A stretch of DNA of 64,000 nucleotides from Scytonema hofmannii PCC 7110 (GTDB lineage: Bacteria > Cyanobacteriota > Cyanobacteriia > Cyanobacteriales > Nostocaceae): contig NZ_KQ976354.1 in assembly GCF_000346485.2 (NCBI RefSeq), positions 2,238,181-2,302,180 on the forward strand, read 5' to 3'. Under the pieces are notes generated by a model. The model worked only from the letters and a program-made list of their open reading frames with translations, searched no databases and was not told the origin of the DNA. Position numbers and translations under genes: made by a program. Within the stretch, counting starts at the first letter, position 1; every line of letters starts with the position of its first letter. Of this stretch, positions 9,291 through 18,083 are shown piece after piece.

Positions 9291-9696
9291 GAGGATGTTT
9301 GTAAAGTCCTAATTTATACTAGTAGAGCATAATCATTAAAACCGTATGTTATTTAGGCACGTCATTGCGAGAAGCGAAGCAACGCGGCAATCCAAAATTA
9401 TCCGGTAATTATCGATTATGCTCTACTGGTCTAGCGATTCGAAATCGCGACTATACAAGCGAAACCCACCTACGTGGGTTTCAAATCCTTAATTTCTCGT
9501 TAGGGATTTCCAAGAAATAAATTATCCATCTTGTGGAACGGGCGTCCTCGCCCGTTCTATACTAGTGGCGGGCGGGACGCCCGCACCACAAGAGAAAGTT
9601 GTATATTTTTTTATTTAGAAGTCCCTTAGTCCGCGCAGGCGGACTTTGTTTGTATAGTTGCGATTTCTAATCGCCCAAAACTTTTAAAACATCCTC
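9291..9696. mobile_element. 406-bp non-autonomous element (MITE-like), TSD TTA
   Basis: The sequence begins GAGGATGTTT and ends AAACATCCTC, a perfect 10-bp terminal inverted repeat, and is flanked on both sides by TTA (9288-9290 and 9697-9699). It has no open reading frame. Inside are nested repeats: a 116-bp unit bounded by AGTAGAGCATAAT and ATTATGCTCTACT (about 9318-9432) containing a bacterial REP-like GCGAGAAGCGAAGCAACGCGG; inverted copies of a hairpin repeat (about 9434-9490 and 9624-9680); and a palindromic G+C-rich element (9501-9628). The right-hand TTA is the complement of the TAA stop of the neighbouring minus-strand gene. Confidence 0.75.
9501..9628. repeat. palindromic dispersed repeat, copy A (complete)
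   Basis: The ends are TAGGGATTTCCAAGAAATAA and TTATTTAGAAGTCCCTTA, with a GGGCGTCCTCGCCCG core and a GCGGGCGGGACGCCCGC core. Related copies are at 42041-42125 (right half), 46034-46129 (right end lost) and 61240-61303 (core only). It is probably a small palindromic mobile repeat. Confidence 0.75.
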
Positions 9697-12600
9697 TTAG
9701 ACATTTAGATTGATTCGGACCGTAATATCGTTATAATCCTTGTCACCACCATTAACGAGATCCTCAAAACCAAAAATGTTATCTCCCAATAAACGAACAT
9801 GATCTGCTTTGTCAGAGTTAGCACCTAAGAATGGAAAGTAAACTTGCGGGTCATTACTGGAATTACTCTCTAAGAGTGCATCAGGGTTACTATTGACAAT
9901 CATAAATGGAGCAAACAGCGAACCGCCGTTGAAAGTTCCAGTGAAATTTGCTGTTGCTTGGTTGTTTACCGTCAAGTCAATACCAGCAACACGTCCGGCG
10001 ACAGCCGCTTGCACATAACCAGCATCTCCCGGACGGTAGTCAATAATATCATCACCATTAGTATCAATACCACCCTTATCATCTGCTATTTCATAAAAAC
10101 CAATGAAGTTATTGAAAGCAGCTTCTCTGTTAAGAGTAAAGTCAGCTTTGACAGATGTGTTAACTTGTCGCAAATCAATGAGTTCGTTTTGCCGCTTACC
10201 TTGCAAACTGGTACCTAAGGGAATTTCTTCATCTGTTGCTTTCACTTTGACTTTCAAATCATTGAAGTCACCATTTTGAGCAGATGGATCTTTCCAAGCC
10301 AGAGAAAACTCTCCATCGTCCACGCTTTCGACTTTGAAATTTGTAGTAGATGGAAACACTACATTTGATAAAGAGGTTTTATCAGATAAAACAGTATCGG
10401 TAGTGCTGTTGCTGACCAAGTAGAATCGCAAGTTAGCATTTGACTCGAATGCTAACTTGCGTGACAAGTCGGTATCAAATCCATTCGGGACTTTCGCAAG
10501 AGCAGAGAAAATTACCTGAGATCGATTCAATGCGGCTTCGCTATAACCCACAGAGTCAGGAGCAATACCATTGATTCGACCTTGTGCATCGTCAACAGTA
10601 AAGACTCCTAGTTCATTAACGAGTTGAGAACGGTGCTCTGTCAATTCAACTGAAATTTTGGCTTGACTGCTGCTATTTTGACCTTTGAGAGCGAAGACAT
10701 CAAAAGCAATTTTGTTTAACTCAGAAGTTGTTACCGAGTTTGTCAGAGCTTTATTACTGTTGTTGCTAATAGTAACCGTGGCGTTGATGTTCGATAAACC
10801 CAGATTGTAATTGGGTGCATCTACCAGAGTCAGGGTCAGACTTTCATCGCCCTCGTCAAAGAGATTATCGTCAACTGGAGTGATAGCAATGTCTACAAAG
10901 GATTGATTGGTGTCAAGAGTTGCTGTACCCGTAAGGTTGGGGCTGTAATCAATTCCGTTGGTAGCAGTACCAGAAATGCCGTAAGTTACTTGGAGTGGTA
11001 AACTAATGTCACCAGCACGGCTGATACGAAAGATACCGACATCCCCAGATTCGGCAGCAGAAGCATCGATGGCAGCAATGCTTACAGTAGGGATAGTGTC
11101 GTCTCTGTAGACGAAGATGTCACGACTGTTGTTAGTGTCTCCTGCTACCAAATTATTTGCGTATGTCTCAAATGCTATGTATTGACCATCTGTGGATACG
11201 ACAGGGTTGTAGGAGAAGTCATTCCCCTGATTTTGCTGTGAATCTACAGAAACGCGTTTGATGGTGCCTGTCTGAATATTGTAGACGAAAATATCACCAG
11301 TATTATTGGTGCCCCCCGCCACTAGGTTGCTGGCAGATGAACCAAACGTCACATAGCGTCCATCTGCTGAGAGGGCGGGGGAAAAGGAATCGTTATTTCC
11401 TTGATTGCTTTGCGAATCTACGGAAATGCGACGGGTGGTACCTGTTTGAGTATCGTAGATGAAGATGTCACTGAAGTTATTCGTGTCATCCGCCACTAAG
11501 TTGCTGGCATATGACTCAAACGCCACATAGCGTCCATCTGCTGAGATGACAGGGTTGTAGGAGAAGTCATTCCCCTGATTGGCTTGCGAACTGACAGAAA
11601 TGCGACGGGTAGTATCTGTTTGAGTATCGTAGACAAAGACATCACGGGTGTTATTAGTATCATCTGCTACCAGATTGCTGGCAAATGAATCAAACACCAC
11701 ATAGCGTCCATCTGCTGAGAGGGCGGGAGAGAAGGAAGCGCCATTCCCCTGATTGGCTTGCGAACTGACAGAAACGCGACGGGTGGTATCTGTTTGAGTA
11801 TCGTAGACAAAGATGTCATTGAAGTTGTTTGTATCATCCGCCACTAAGTTGTTGGCATATGACTCAAATGCTACATAGCGTCCATCTGTAGAAATGATGG
11901 GAGATGAAGATCCCCTATTCCCCTGATTAGCTTGCGAACTGACAGAAACGCGTTCGGTGCTTCCTGTTAAAGTATCGTAGACGAAAATGTCGCTGAAGTT
12001 GTTTGTGTCATTTTGTACCAGGTTGCTGGCATATGACTCAAATGCCACATAGCGTCCTGAAGCTGAGATACTGGGACTCCCATTGGCAGGGTTATTCCCC
12101 TCAATGCCATTTAGACCTACGGAAACGCCTCTAGTGGTGCCTGTCTGAGTATCGTAGACAAAAATGTCACTGAAGTTGTTCGTGTCACTTGCTACTAAAT
12201 TGCTAGCATCAGACCGAAAAGCTATATAACGCCCGTCTGCTGAGATATCTGGGCTGAAGGAGTTGTTATTCCCCTGGTTACCTCCCAGACCTACGGAGAC
12301 GCGGTTGGCATTTAATAATCCAGTATATGCCTCTTGAGTTGCAACTGAAAATACCAAGGATGTTGTCATCCTCCCCGTTGTAACTTCCAGTTTCCAATGA
12401 CCGCCTAAAGCCGGGTTACCTGTGGGGGTTTTGGAAGCCGCTATCTGTGCTCCTGTTTTCTGGCGCAATTTGGTGATGAATTCGGCTCCGATGTCTGTTG
12501 CTGCAACATTGCAGCCGTAAAGCAACAACGAGGGAGTAGAATCATGCGACTGCTCTTCCTTTGGAAACCATCGTGCTAGTAGGCTGGCATAGAATTCTAG

Positions 12601-12906
12601 GGTTTCCAAGTTCAAGCAGCTGTTGCCCAAATACAGACATCCTGGTGAACCGTGGGAAACTATGTGTACAGTGGTAAGGTCTGCTCGTTCTAGTACAGTG
12701 GTAATTTGCTCGACACCATCCCATTCTGGGTGTAGGAGTATCACTTGCGCGTCACTTTCTACTCCAGACATGAGTGTTTGATAGTCTGCGACTGATGTAT
12801 CAATGAATACTAAAGTTTTAGAAGTGACACTGCTGGGCTGATTCTGCTGTGTTGTGATGCCAAAACGATTGTGTACATCAAGCTTTTGTATTTCAGTTGG
12901 CTGCAT
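9697..12906 (-). CDS. giant surface protein: DUF4347, beta-propeller, Calx-beta, DUF4114
   Basis: A 1069-residue multidomain protein typical of filamentous cyanobacteria. Residues 29-195 form a DUF4347 domain (LVFIDTSVADYQTL, HIVSHGSPGCLYLG, LLLYGCNVA). Residues 200-620 hold seven repeats of 56-59 residues with the core SPALSADGRYVTFGSSASNLV, DTNN and DIFVYDTQTG, fitting one seven-bladed TolB/PD40-like propeller. Residues 625-715 are a Calx-beta domain (VSIAAIDASAAESGD, DDNLFDEGDESLTLTLVDAP). Residues 745-1069 contain a DUF4114 domain (SDKADHVRLLGDNIFGFEDL). There is no classical signal peptide; export is likely by another route, but that is inference. The stop codon lies in the target duplication of the mobile element at 9291-9696. 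Confidence 0.85.
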   Translation of the reverse strand: MQPTEIQKLDVHNRFGITTQQNQPSSVTSKTLVFIDTSVADYQTLMSGVESDAQVILLHPEWDGVEQITTVLERADLTTVHIVSHGSPGCLYLGNSCLNLETLEFYASLLARWFPKEEQSHDSTPSLLLYGCNVAATDIGAEFITKLRQKTGAQIAASKTPTGNPALGGHWKLEVTTGRMTTSLVFSVATQEAYTGLLNANRVSVGLGGNQGNNNSFSPDISADGRYIAFRSDASNLVASDTNNFSDIFVYDTQTGTTRGVSVGLNGIEGNNPANGSPSISASGRYVAFESYASNLVQNDTNNFSDIFVYDTLTGSTERVSVSSQANQGNRGSSSPIISTDGRYVAFESYANNLVADDTNNFNDIFVYDTQTDTTRRVSVSSQANQGNGASFSPALSADGRYVVFDSFASNLVADDTNNTRDVFVYDTQTDTTRRISVSSQANQGNDFSYNPVISADGRYVAFESYASNLVADDTNNFSDIFIYDTQTGTTRRISVDSQSNQGNNDSFSPALSADGRYVTFGSSASNLVAGGTNNTGDIFVYNIQTGTIKRVSVDSQQNQGNDFSYNPVVSTDGQYIAFETYANNLVAGDTNNSRDIFVYRDDTIPTVSIAAIDASAAESGDVGIFRISRAGDISLPLQVTYGISGTATNGIDYSPNLTGTATLDTNQSFVDIAITPVDDNLFDEGDESLTLTLVDAPNYNLGLSNINATVTISNNSNKALTNSVTTSELNKIAFDVFALKGQNSSSQAKISVELTEHRSQLVNELGVFTVDDAQGRINGIAPDSVGYSEAALNRSQVIFSALAKVPNGFDTDLSRKLAFESNANLRFYLVSNSTTDTVLSDKTSLSNVVFPSTTNFKVESVDDGEFSLAWKDPSAQNGDFNDLKVKVKATDEEIPLGTSLQGKRQNELIDLRQVNTSVKADFTLNREAAFNNFIGFYEIADDKGGIDTNGDDIIDYRPGDAGYVQAAVAGRVAGIDLTVNNQATANFTGTFNGGSLFAPFMIVNSNPDALLESNSSNDPQVYFPFLGANSDKADHVRLLGDNIFGFEDLVNGGDKDYNDITVRINLNV
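11105..12305. repeat. seven in-gene repeats of about 170-180 bp
   Basis: The DNA encoding the seven propeller blades is repetitive. Blocks such as GGCATATGACTCAAA and CATAGCGTCCATCTGCTGAGA recur almost unchanged, spaced about 170-180 bp. Such close DNA identity implies recent blade duplication or gene conversion and makes the copy number liable to change. Confidence 0.75.
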
Positions 12907-13125
12907 GCGTGTTTGTTACAAATGGAGTGTAGAGCAAAGTCAATCCTCGGTCAATCGAATGCACCCCTGAATAACTGTCAAATGGTCTTGGAATAAAAGA
13001 AACAGGTCAGAAGCCCCTAAATTTATTTATAGAAAAGACAAAAAAGATTTTTGCTCAATATTGTAAATATCAAGTTAAAAATCAAAAGTAAAAACAGAAT
13101 CTTGTTTCTTTTGCCTTTTAACTTG

Positions 13126-14622
13126 TTAAAGCGGTGGTGCTGGAAGAGGTCTTGCTGGAGCTGACACTGGATCTATCCCACCTAGTCCCACTTCAAACTG
13201 ACCCATCATGTCGAAGTCTTCGTGAACCATGTTGTGGCAATGGTACATATACTTACCCGCATCGGCTCTAAATCTCCCAATGACCCGTACTGTCTCGTTT
13301 TCACCAACGTAGAAGACATCTTTCCAGCCACGCTCATAAGGCAAAGGTGGTTGACCATTGCGATCGAGTATTTGAGCCTTAACGGCGTGAAGGTGCATGG
13401 GATGAACTCCCGCACCTACAGGGTGGAGAAACCTCCAAATTTCTATTTCTTCTAATTGTGGATTGGCGTCAATTCGATTTGAGTCCCACCCGTTACCGTT
13501 GATCACCCACATTCCATTAATCTGATCCAGAAGGAAGTCGCGGGTTCGCACAGCAGCAGATTCAGGAAGCAATTCAATAGTGCGTAGTGTGCTAGGAACA
13601 ACGCTATTATCTACTTCAGATCGCACTACATCAAAACGCATGATTCTTTCTATATTGGGAAAATAATCATTATCTGGTAGTGGAAGATTTTGTAGTTCTA
13701 CCTGAGTCCCTATAGGATATCTGGAAAAATCGATAATAAAGTCATACCGTTCTCCTGCTGCAAGACGGAGGTCTAGAGTATTGACTGGTGCAGATATTAA
13801 TCCACCATCAGTACCAATCACAATCAAGTTATCACCCGTACTGAGAGCAAGTCTATAAGAGCGGGAAACTGATGCGTTTAAGACTCGGAAACGGTACTTG
13901 CGATTAGCCACTTCCATGCGAGGCCAAGGTACGCCATTAACGAGTATTAAGTCGCCCATCACATGAGTCCGATTTTGATCGTCCAAAATGAGTGAACCAT
14001 CAGGCGCGAGTTGCCTATCCTGAATAATGAGAGGTACATCATAATCCCCATTAGGAAGTGACAGCGCTCGTTCGTCATCATTTTCGACTATATACATTCC
14101 AGCTAAGCCCATATACACATTTCGAGTAGTCTGAGCAAGCGTGTGATCGTGGTACCACAAAACAGCAGCAGAGGGGTTGGCATAGATGTAATCCTTGTAA
14201 TGTCTTGGAGGAATGGGATCTGTAGCGTAGCCGTCGTGTTGAGGTGAAGATTGCATTCCATGCAGATGCACAGATGTATTTACATCAAGATTATTGATAA
14301 ACCGTACAACTGATATCCGATTTTGCTGCTGTTTAATGGTGGGTCCGGGAAATTGACCGTTATAGCCCCAAATCTCCGTAGTTGGCCCTGGTAAAATCTG
14401 TACTGGAGCCGTCCGCATTGTGATTTGGTAGTAATCAGTTGTTGCATCGCTACGCACTGGATTCAATACTGGTGGTGTACGAAAGGGAAGTGTAAATGGC
14501 ACGCGTCCATTGACTACTTGAGTGTATCCTCGATATTGAAATCCTATGGGAAGCAAAACAGTACCCACTGCAAGCGATGCAATTCTCAGTGCTTCACGTC
14601 TGCTGATTCTTGTCATGTTCAA
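13126..14622 (-). CDS. multicopper oxidase with Tat signal
   Basis: A 498-residue laccase/CotA-type multicopper oxidase. A twin-arginine motif (ISRREALRI, residues 6-14) precedes a hydrophobic stretch, so export of the folded enzyme by Tat is likely. All four copper-binding blocks are present: HLHGMQ (119-124), WYHDHT (156-161), HPMHLH (about 408-413) and YHCHNMVHEDF (460-470). The last carries the type 1 Cys and His. A Met-rich end (DMMG) follows. The likely substrate range (phenols, metals such as Mn or Cu) cannot be read from sequence. It is monocistronic, with 220 bp to the giant gene downstream. Confidence 0.9.
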   Translation of the reverse strand: MNMTRISRREALRIASLAVGTVLLPIGFQYRGYTQVVNGRVPFTLPFRTPPVLNPVRSDATTDYYQITMRTAPVQILPGPTTEIWGYNGQFPGPTIKQQQNRISVVRFINNLDVNTSVHLHGMQSSPQHDGYATDPIPPRHYKDYIYANPSAAVLWYHDHTLAQTTRNVYMGLAGMYIVENDDERALSLPNGDYDVPLIIQDRQLAPDGSLILDDQNRTHVMGDLILVNGVPWPRMEVANRKYRFRVLNASVSRSYRLALSTGDNLIVIGTDGGLISAPVNTLDLRLAAGERYDFIIDFSRYPIGTQVELQNLPLPDNDYFPNIERIMRFDVVRSEVDNSVVPSTLRTIELLPESAAVRTRDFLLDQINGMWVINGNGWDSNRIDANPQLEEIEIWRFLHPVGAGVHPMHLHAVKAQILDRNGQPPLPYERGWKDVFYVGENETVRVIGRFRADAGKYMYHCHNMVHEDFDMMGQFEVGLGGIDPVSAPARPLPAPPL

Positions 14623-15774
14623 GTTTTCCAGTTAATAACTTGTATAAAATCAAACTTCTTGAGAATGTAAATACCCTGGTTTTTCATGGGGATTCTCTGT
14701 TCCCCATTCCCTGTTAAAATGTGTTTTTCCAGAATAAATATAGCAGTAGTTTTTAAATAAATTTTAAGTAATAATAAGAACTTAGTGAAATTTTCACAAA
14801 AAAAAAGTTTTAATAAACATTATCTTTTCATCTTTTTTATAATTTGTAGATATGCTTCTTAGTGACTAAATACTTCCAGTTCACTCATTATTTTAAGATG
14901 AAGAAGACAGAAGTTTGATCGTCCGCTATACTGAAAGTTTACCCTAGCTTAACAGCGGGGAATTTATTGAACGAAGGAAGAAGAAAAAAGAAAGAAGGAA
15001 GAAGTTTTGTTTTTATATGTGGATTCTGACCCCAACTCAAAACGAGCAACCCAATGTGTATGGGGTTTTAAACCGAATGGCACTAAGTTAAGGGTTCAGA
15101 CTGACGCGGAGAGGGGAGAAACGGGGACGCGGAGATGGAATTTTCCCCGCGTCACCGCGTCACCGCGTCACCGTGTCAGCCCCTTTTTAGGTTTTCTTCG
15201 CGCCATTCGGTTTAACGAAACTCCTCCTGCGTCAAGATGGAACACCTGTTTTTGTCCCGCCTTGCGGACATATGATGGGGATTTGGTGTCAAAGGGATGA
15301 AACACGCGTAATAAATCTTCTCAATTTCCTCACTTACCTGCAGAATGTAGAACTCTAACATAATCTTAAAAATTTGATATTACCCCTACGTGTACTACTA
15401 AGCTTTGATTGAGTTTAATATAATCAACACAGAAGCATTTAAATAGCCACCATGAAGTGCGTATACCAAAACACGTGAAAAATTCTTCCCTAACTTCCCT
15501 AATCCCCAACTTTTTCAAGTCAGATAAGGTGGGCGTAAAAATTTATTTTTGGAGTAAAGCAGAGGGAAGGGGTTATAGTCTCATTCACCTTACGTTACAT
15601 ACTTGGATTTATTTGTGTCTATCTAAGTTCAGCAGGAAAAAAATTGATCTTTTCTTAATCTTATCTACTATTAAGCAATATAATTCATAATATGTTATTG
15701 ATTGCTATTTTTAAAATTTTATTTTAGATAAATCTCAGCTTTGAATATAGTTTTTACGGAGTCTTCAAGAATCT
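14623..15774. other. 1.15-kb spacer before the biosynthetic cluster
   Basis: I see no convincing gene. The left part is AT-rich. Around 15069-15214 there is a 146-bp unit bounded by a 13-bp inverted repeat. The right part (15350-15774) is again AT-rich and leads to GGAG 11 bp before the ATG at 15775. The open frames at 15007-15300 and 15457-15690 have unlikely composition and cross repeats. Confidence 0.5.
15069..15214. repeat. 146-bp unit with 13-bp inverted ends and an 8-bp tandem array
   Basis: TAAACCGAATGGC at the left and GCCATTCGGTTTA at the right are perfect inverted repeats. Inside lies a tandem of the 8-mer ACCGCGTC (about 3.5 units, near 15150-15178). It resembles a small non-autonomous mobile repeat. 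Confidence 0.6.
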
Positions 15775-18072
15775 ATGAATAAAGAGATTTGCTATAACCT
15801 TAATCAACAGCATGATTTGCGTCTTGCCTCTTTAAATTCTGACTCACCTGTAATAGAAACCGAAGCAAGTCAGCTTTGCAATCAAATACTAAATATAGAT
15901 AATATAGAGCATAATTTTTACAGTGTAGCTGAAAAAGCTGGAAGATTTTGCAACAGATATTTGAGCGTTTCCAGCGACGTTCCAACTTCTATAGTAGATA
16001 CTACTGAATACGATCTTGATACATTAAGTGCTAGAGAGGTTTCTCTTTTATTTGTAGAGAAGACTTCTGCATTAAAAGAGGATGCATTGATTATTGACGT
16101 GAATTTAAGTGTAATTGATTTCATTTTAACACAATTTGCCCCTCAAGGTCTTTTGAGCGGATGCCAGCTTCAGAATTCGTCAAATGCATCTAACTGCCAT
16201 GAAGTGGTAGCGAGTGCTCTACACTTCATTCATGGAGTACAAGTTGGCAATGGGAATATCAACAGAAATCAAAATGTCTTATTTAGACAAATGCTTGAAA
16301 GTATTGGTGTGCGGCTGCCAACAATCTTATCAACGAGTTTCTCAGCGTTCACAGATATTCTTCCTGAGTCGTGGAAGTTGCCAGCCTATCGTCTGAGTCT
16401 TTCCCTATTTACCGAGGAGATGTGCCCAGAAATTCTTGGTGCTACACTCTTTGACGCTATATTTCCCATACCAGGGCTTGTTCAGAAACTGGAGCCCTAT
16501 ATCGCACATCATGGTGGATTGACTACATATTACAAGGTAAGAGCATCCCAATGTAGCAGCAATAACCTTGTCGAAAAAGCACGTCAGGCAATTGAAATCT
16601 ATCTTTCAACATTTGATAGCCTTGAGCAATCAAAGAGAAAGCAAACTCTGGAACAAATCTGTTGTCGAATTTATGACGGTATTTACACATCTTATCGACT
16701 TTTAACTGAATGGTCTTCAAGTTTAATACACCACCTTCAAGAAGGCTACCTTAGTCCCCGCGAAAAAATGATTCGCCTGGTAAAACAGAAGGCAAAATAT
16801 GCTGTTGGTTATCATAGCCGAATCAAGCTAAATGGAGTTAACTTCGACGCCGCGATCGCTGATAATGCCGAAATATTCGTTGACACGCTAGGTAAATCAC
16901 AATGGGTATCCCCTGGAAACCCTGAAAAGAGCGCCCTGTTAACCAGCTTGGTTAAATTTGGTGGGCCGATGTTTCGTGTGTTTTCGCCTATAGAAATTGA
17001 AATTATTAATGAATGGGTAAAGTCATTGCCACAAGAAGCCCCGGCTAAATGTAGTAATAAACAAGAAATAAAGAAAGATGAAATTATCGTAAATTCCAAA
17101 CGGACTTACTCAGGTTTCACAGCACTAAAGGCTTTGGGGAGAAGACTAGTGCATAATACCAAACCCTTGTCTGATAGAGATATGTACTATCAATTAATTA
17201 ACATAGAACATTATCCAGACATTCGTTTCCGTGCGCTGGAATTGGTTACTAATTGGCTCACACAAAGCTCAGTTAATATGTTTCGAGGAACAAGAGCTAT
17301 TCCGTTCCAAAACTATACTCATCAAAAGCTGCGCGACTGGTTTAATGCAAAGGCACAGTCACAAGTTGAATCTTATTCTCAGTCGTTCAAGGAAATTGAA
17401 AAGCCACGGGAGCAAGTTATCAAAGAGGCAGTGCAGTTATGCCCTATGATTCTGATTGATGGAGCATGGTTGCAAAACTGGTGTAGCCCAGGACTTGTAG
17501 ATACAAAAATCGGTACTATTCTATACACTATCTATTCAGATGAAGTAGGTAATGGAGATCCTCTTCTAAATCATCCGAATATTTATCGAGCATTAATCCA
17601 ACAGATGGGTATTAACTTACCGGATTTTAAAAGCCTGGATTTTGCTTACTGGCATGGCTTTGATGATAATGCATTTAAGGTGCCCGTTTTTTGGCTTGCT
17701 ATCTCACTATTCCCACGGCGCTTTTTAGCGGAAACGTTAGGGCTGAATCTTGCTATGGAATTGTCGGGTGTGGGTGGAGCGTATCGTACAGCGAGAGATG
17801 AACTTCGTTACTACGGCTATAACACGCTTTTTGTCGATCTCCATAACACTATAGACAACGTATCTACTGGTCACTCTGCAATGGCGTTAAATGCGATTGA
17901 GTATTACATGGACGATATTCTTCAGTCAAATGACGAGGTAGTAATCCGCGAACATTGGGAACGCATCTGGATCGGATATCGCGCCTTAAATCCACCACCT
18001 CAAACATGGAATATATTCGCTCGTCGGAAAAATTACTCGTATCAACTTACTAAATTGCCTATTTTAAGTTAA
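15775..18072 (+). CDS. tandem haem-oxygenase-like diiron oxidase (HDO)
   Basis: A 765-residue protein with two copies of the haem-oxygenase-like, iron-containing redox enzyme fold. The C-terminal copy (about 560-720) has a full ligand set: E590 and H600 in DEVGNGDPLLNH, E653 in AETLG, and H690, D694 and H700 in LHNTIDNVSTGH. The N-terminal copy (about 130-285) aligns without gaps at an offset of 434 residues, yet the matching positions are Q156, Q166, E219, R256, C260 and V266 or L265, so it should not bind iron. The middle (about 345-420) contains GNPEKSALL and GGPMFRVFSPIEIEIINEWV, resembling a cytochrome-c-like fold without CxxCH. Such enzymes oxidise small amines or acids with O2. It is the first gene of the cluster, 11 bp before the carbamoyltransferase. 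Confidence 0.8.
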   Translation: MNKEICYNLNQQHDLRLASLNSDSPVIETEASQLCNQILNIDNIEHNFYSVAEKAGRFCNRYLSVSSDVPTSIVDTTEYDLDTLSAREVSLLFVEKTSALKEDALIIDVNLSVIDFILTQFAPQGLLSGCQLQNSSNASNCHEVVASALHFIHGVQVGNGNINRNQNVLFRQMLESIGVRLPTILSTSFSAFTDILPESWKLPAYRLSLSLFTEEMCPEILGATLFDAIFPIPGLVQKLEPYIAHHGGLTTYYKVRASQCSSNNLVEKARQAIEIYLSTFDSLEQSKRKQTLEQICCRIYDGIYTSYRLLTEWSSSLIHHLQEGYLSPREKMIRLVKQKAKYAVGYHSRIKLNGVNFDAAIADNAEIFVDTLGKSQWVSPGNPEKSALLTSLVKFGGPMFRVFSPIEIEIINEWVKSLPQEAPAKCSNKQEIKKDEIIVNSKRTYSGFTALKALGRRLVHNTKPLSDRDMYYQLINIEHYPDIRFRALELVTNWLTQSSVNMFRGTRAIPFQNYTHQKLRDWFNAKAQSQVESYSQSFKEIEKPREQVIKEAVQLCPMILIDGAWLQNWCSPGLVDTKIGTILYTIYSDEVGNGDPLLNHPNIYRALIQQMGINLPDFKSLDFAYWHGFDDNAFKVPVFWLAISLFPRRFLAETLGLNLAMELSGVGGAYRTARDELRYYGYNTLFVDLHNTIDNVSTGHSAMALNAIEYYMDDILQSNDEVVIREHWERIWIGYRALNPPPQTWNIFARRKNYSYQLTKLPILS

Positions 18073-18083
18073 GGGAGTTTCAG

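Noticed and set aside
15007-15690. Two open frames (about 97 and 77 residues) upstream of the HDO gene
   Set aside because: They run across tandem repeats or AT-rich noncoding sequence, have no ribosome-binding site and show no protein-like pattern.
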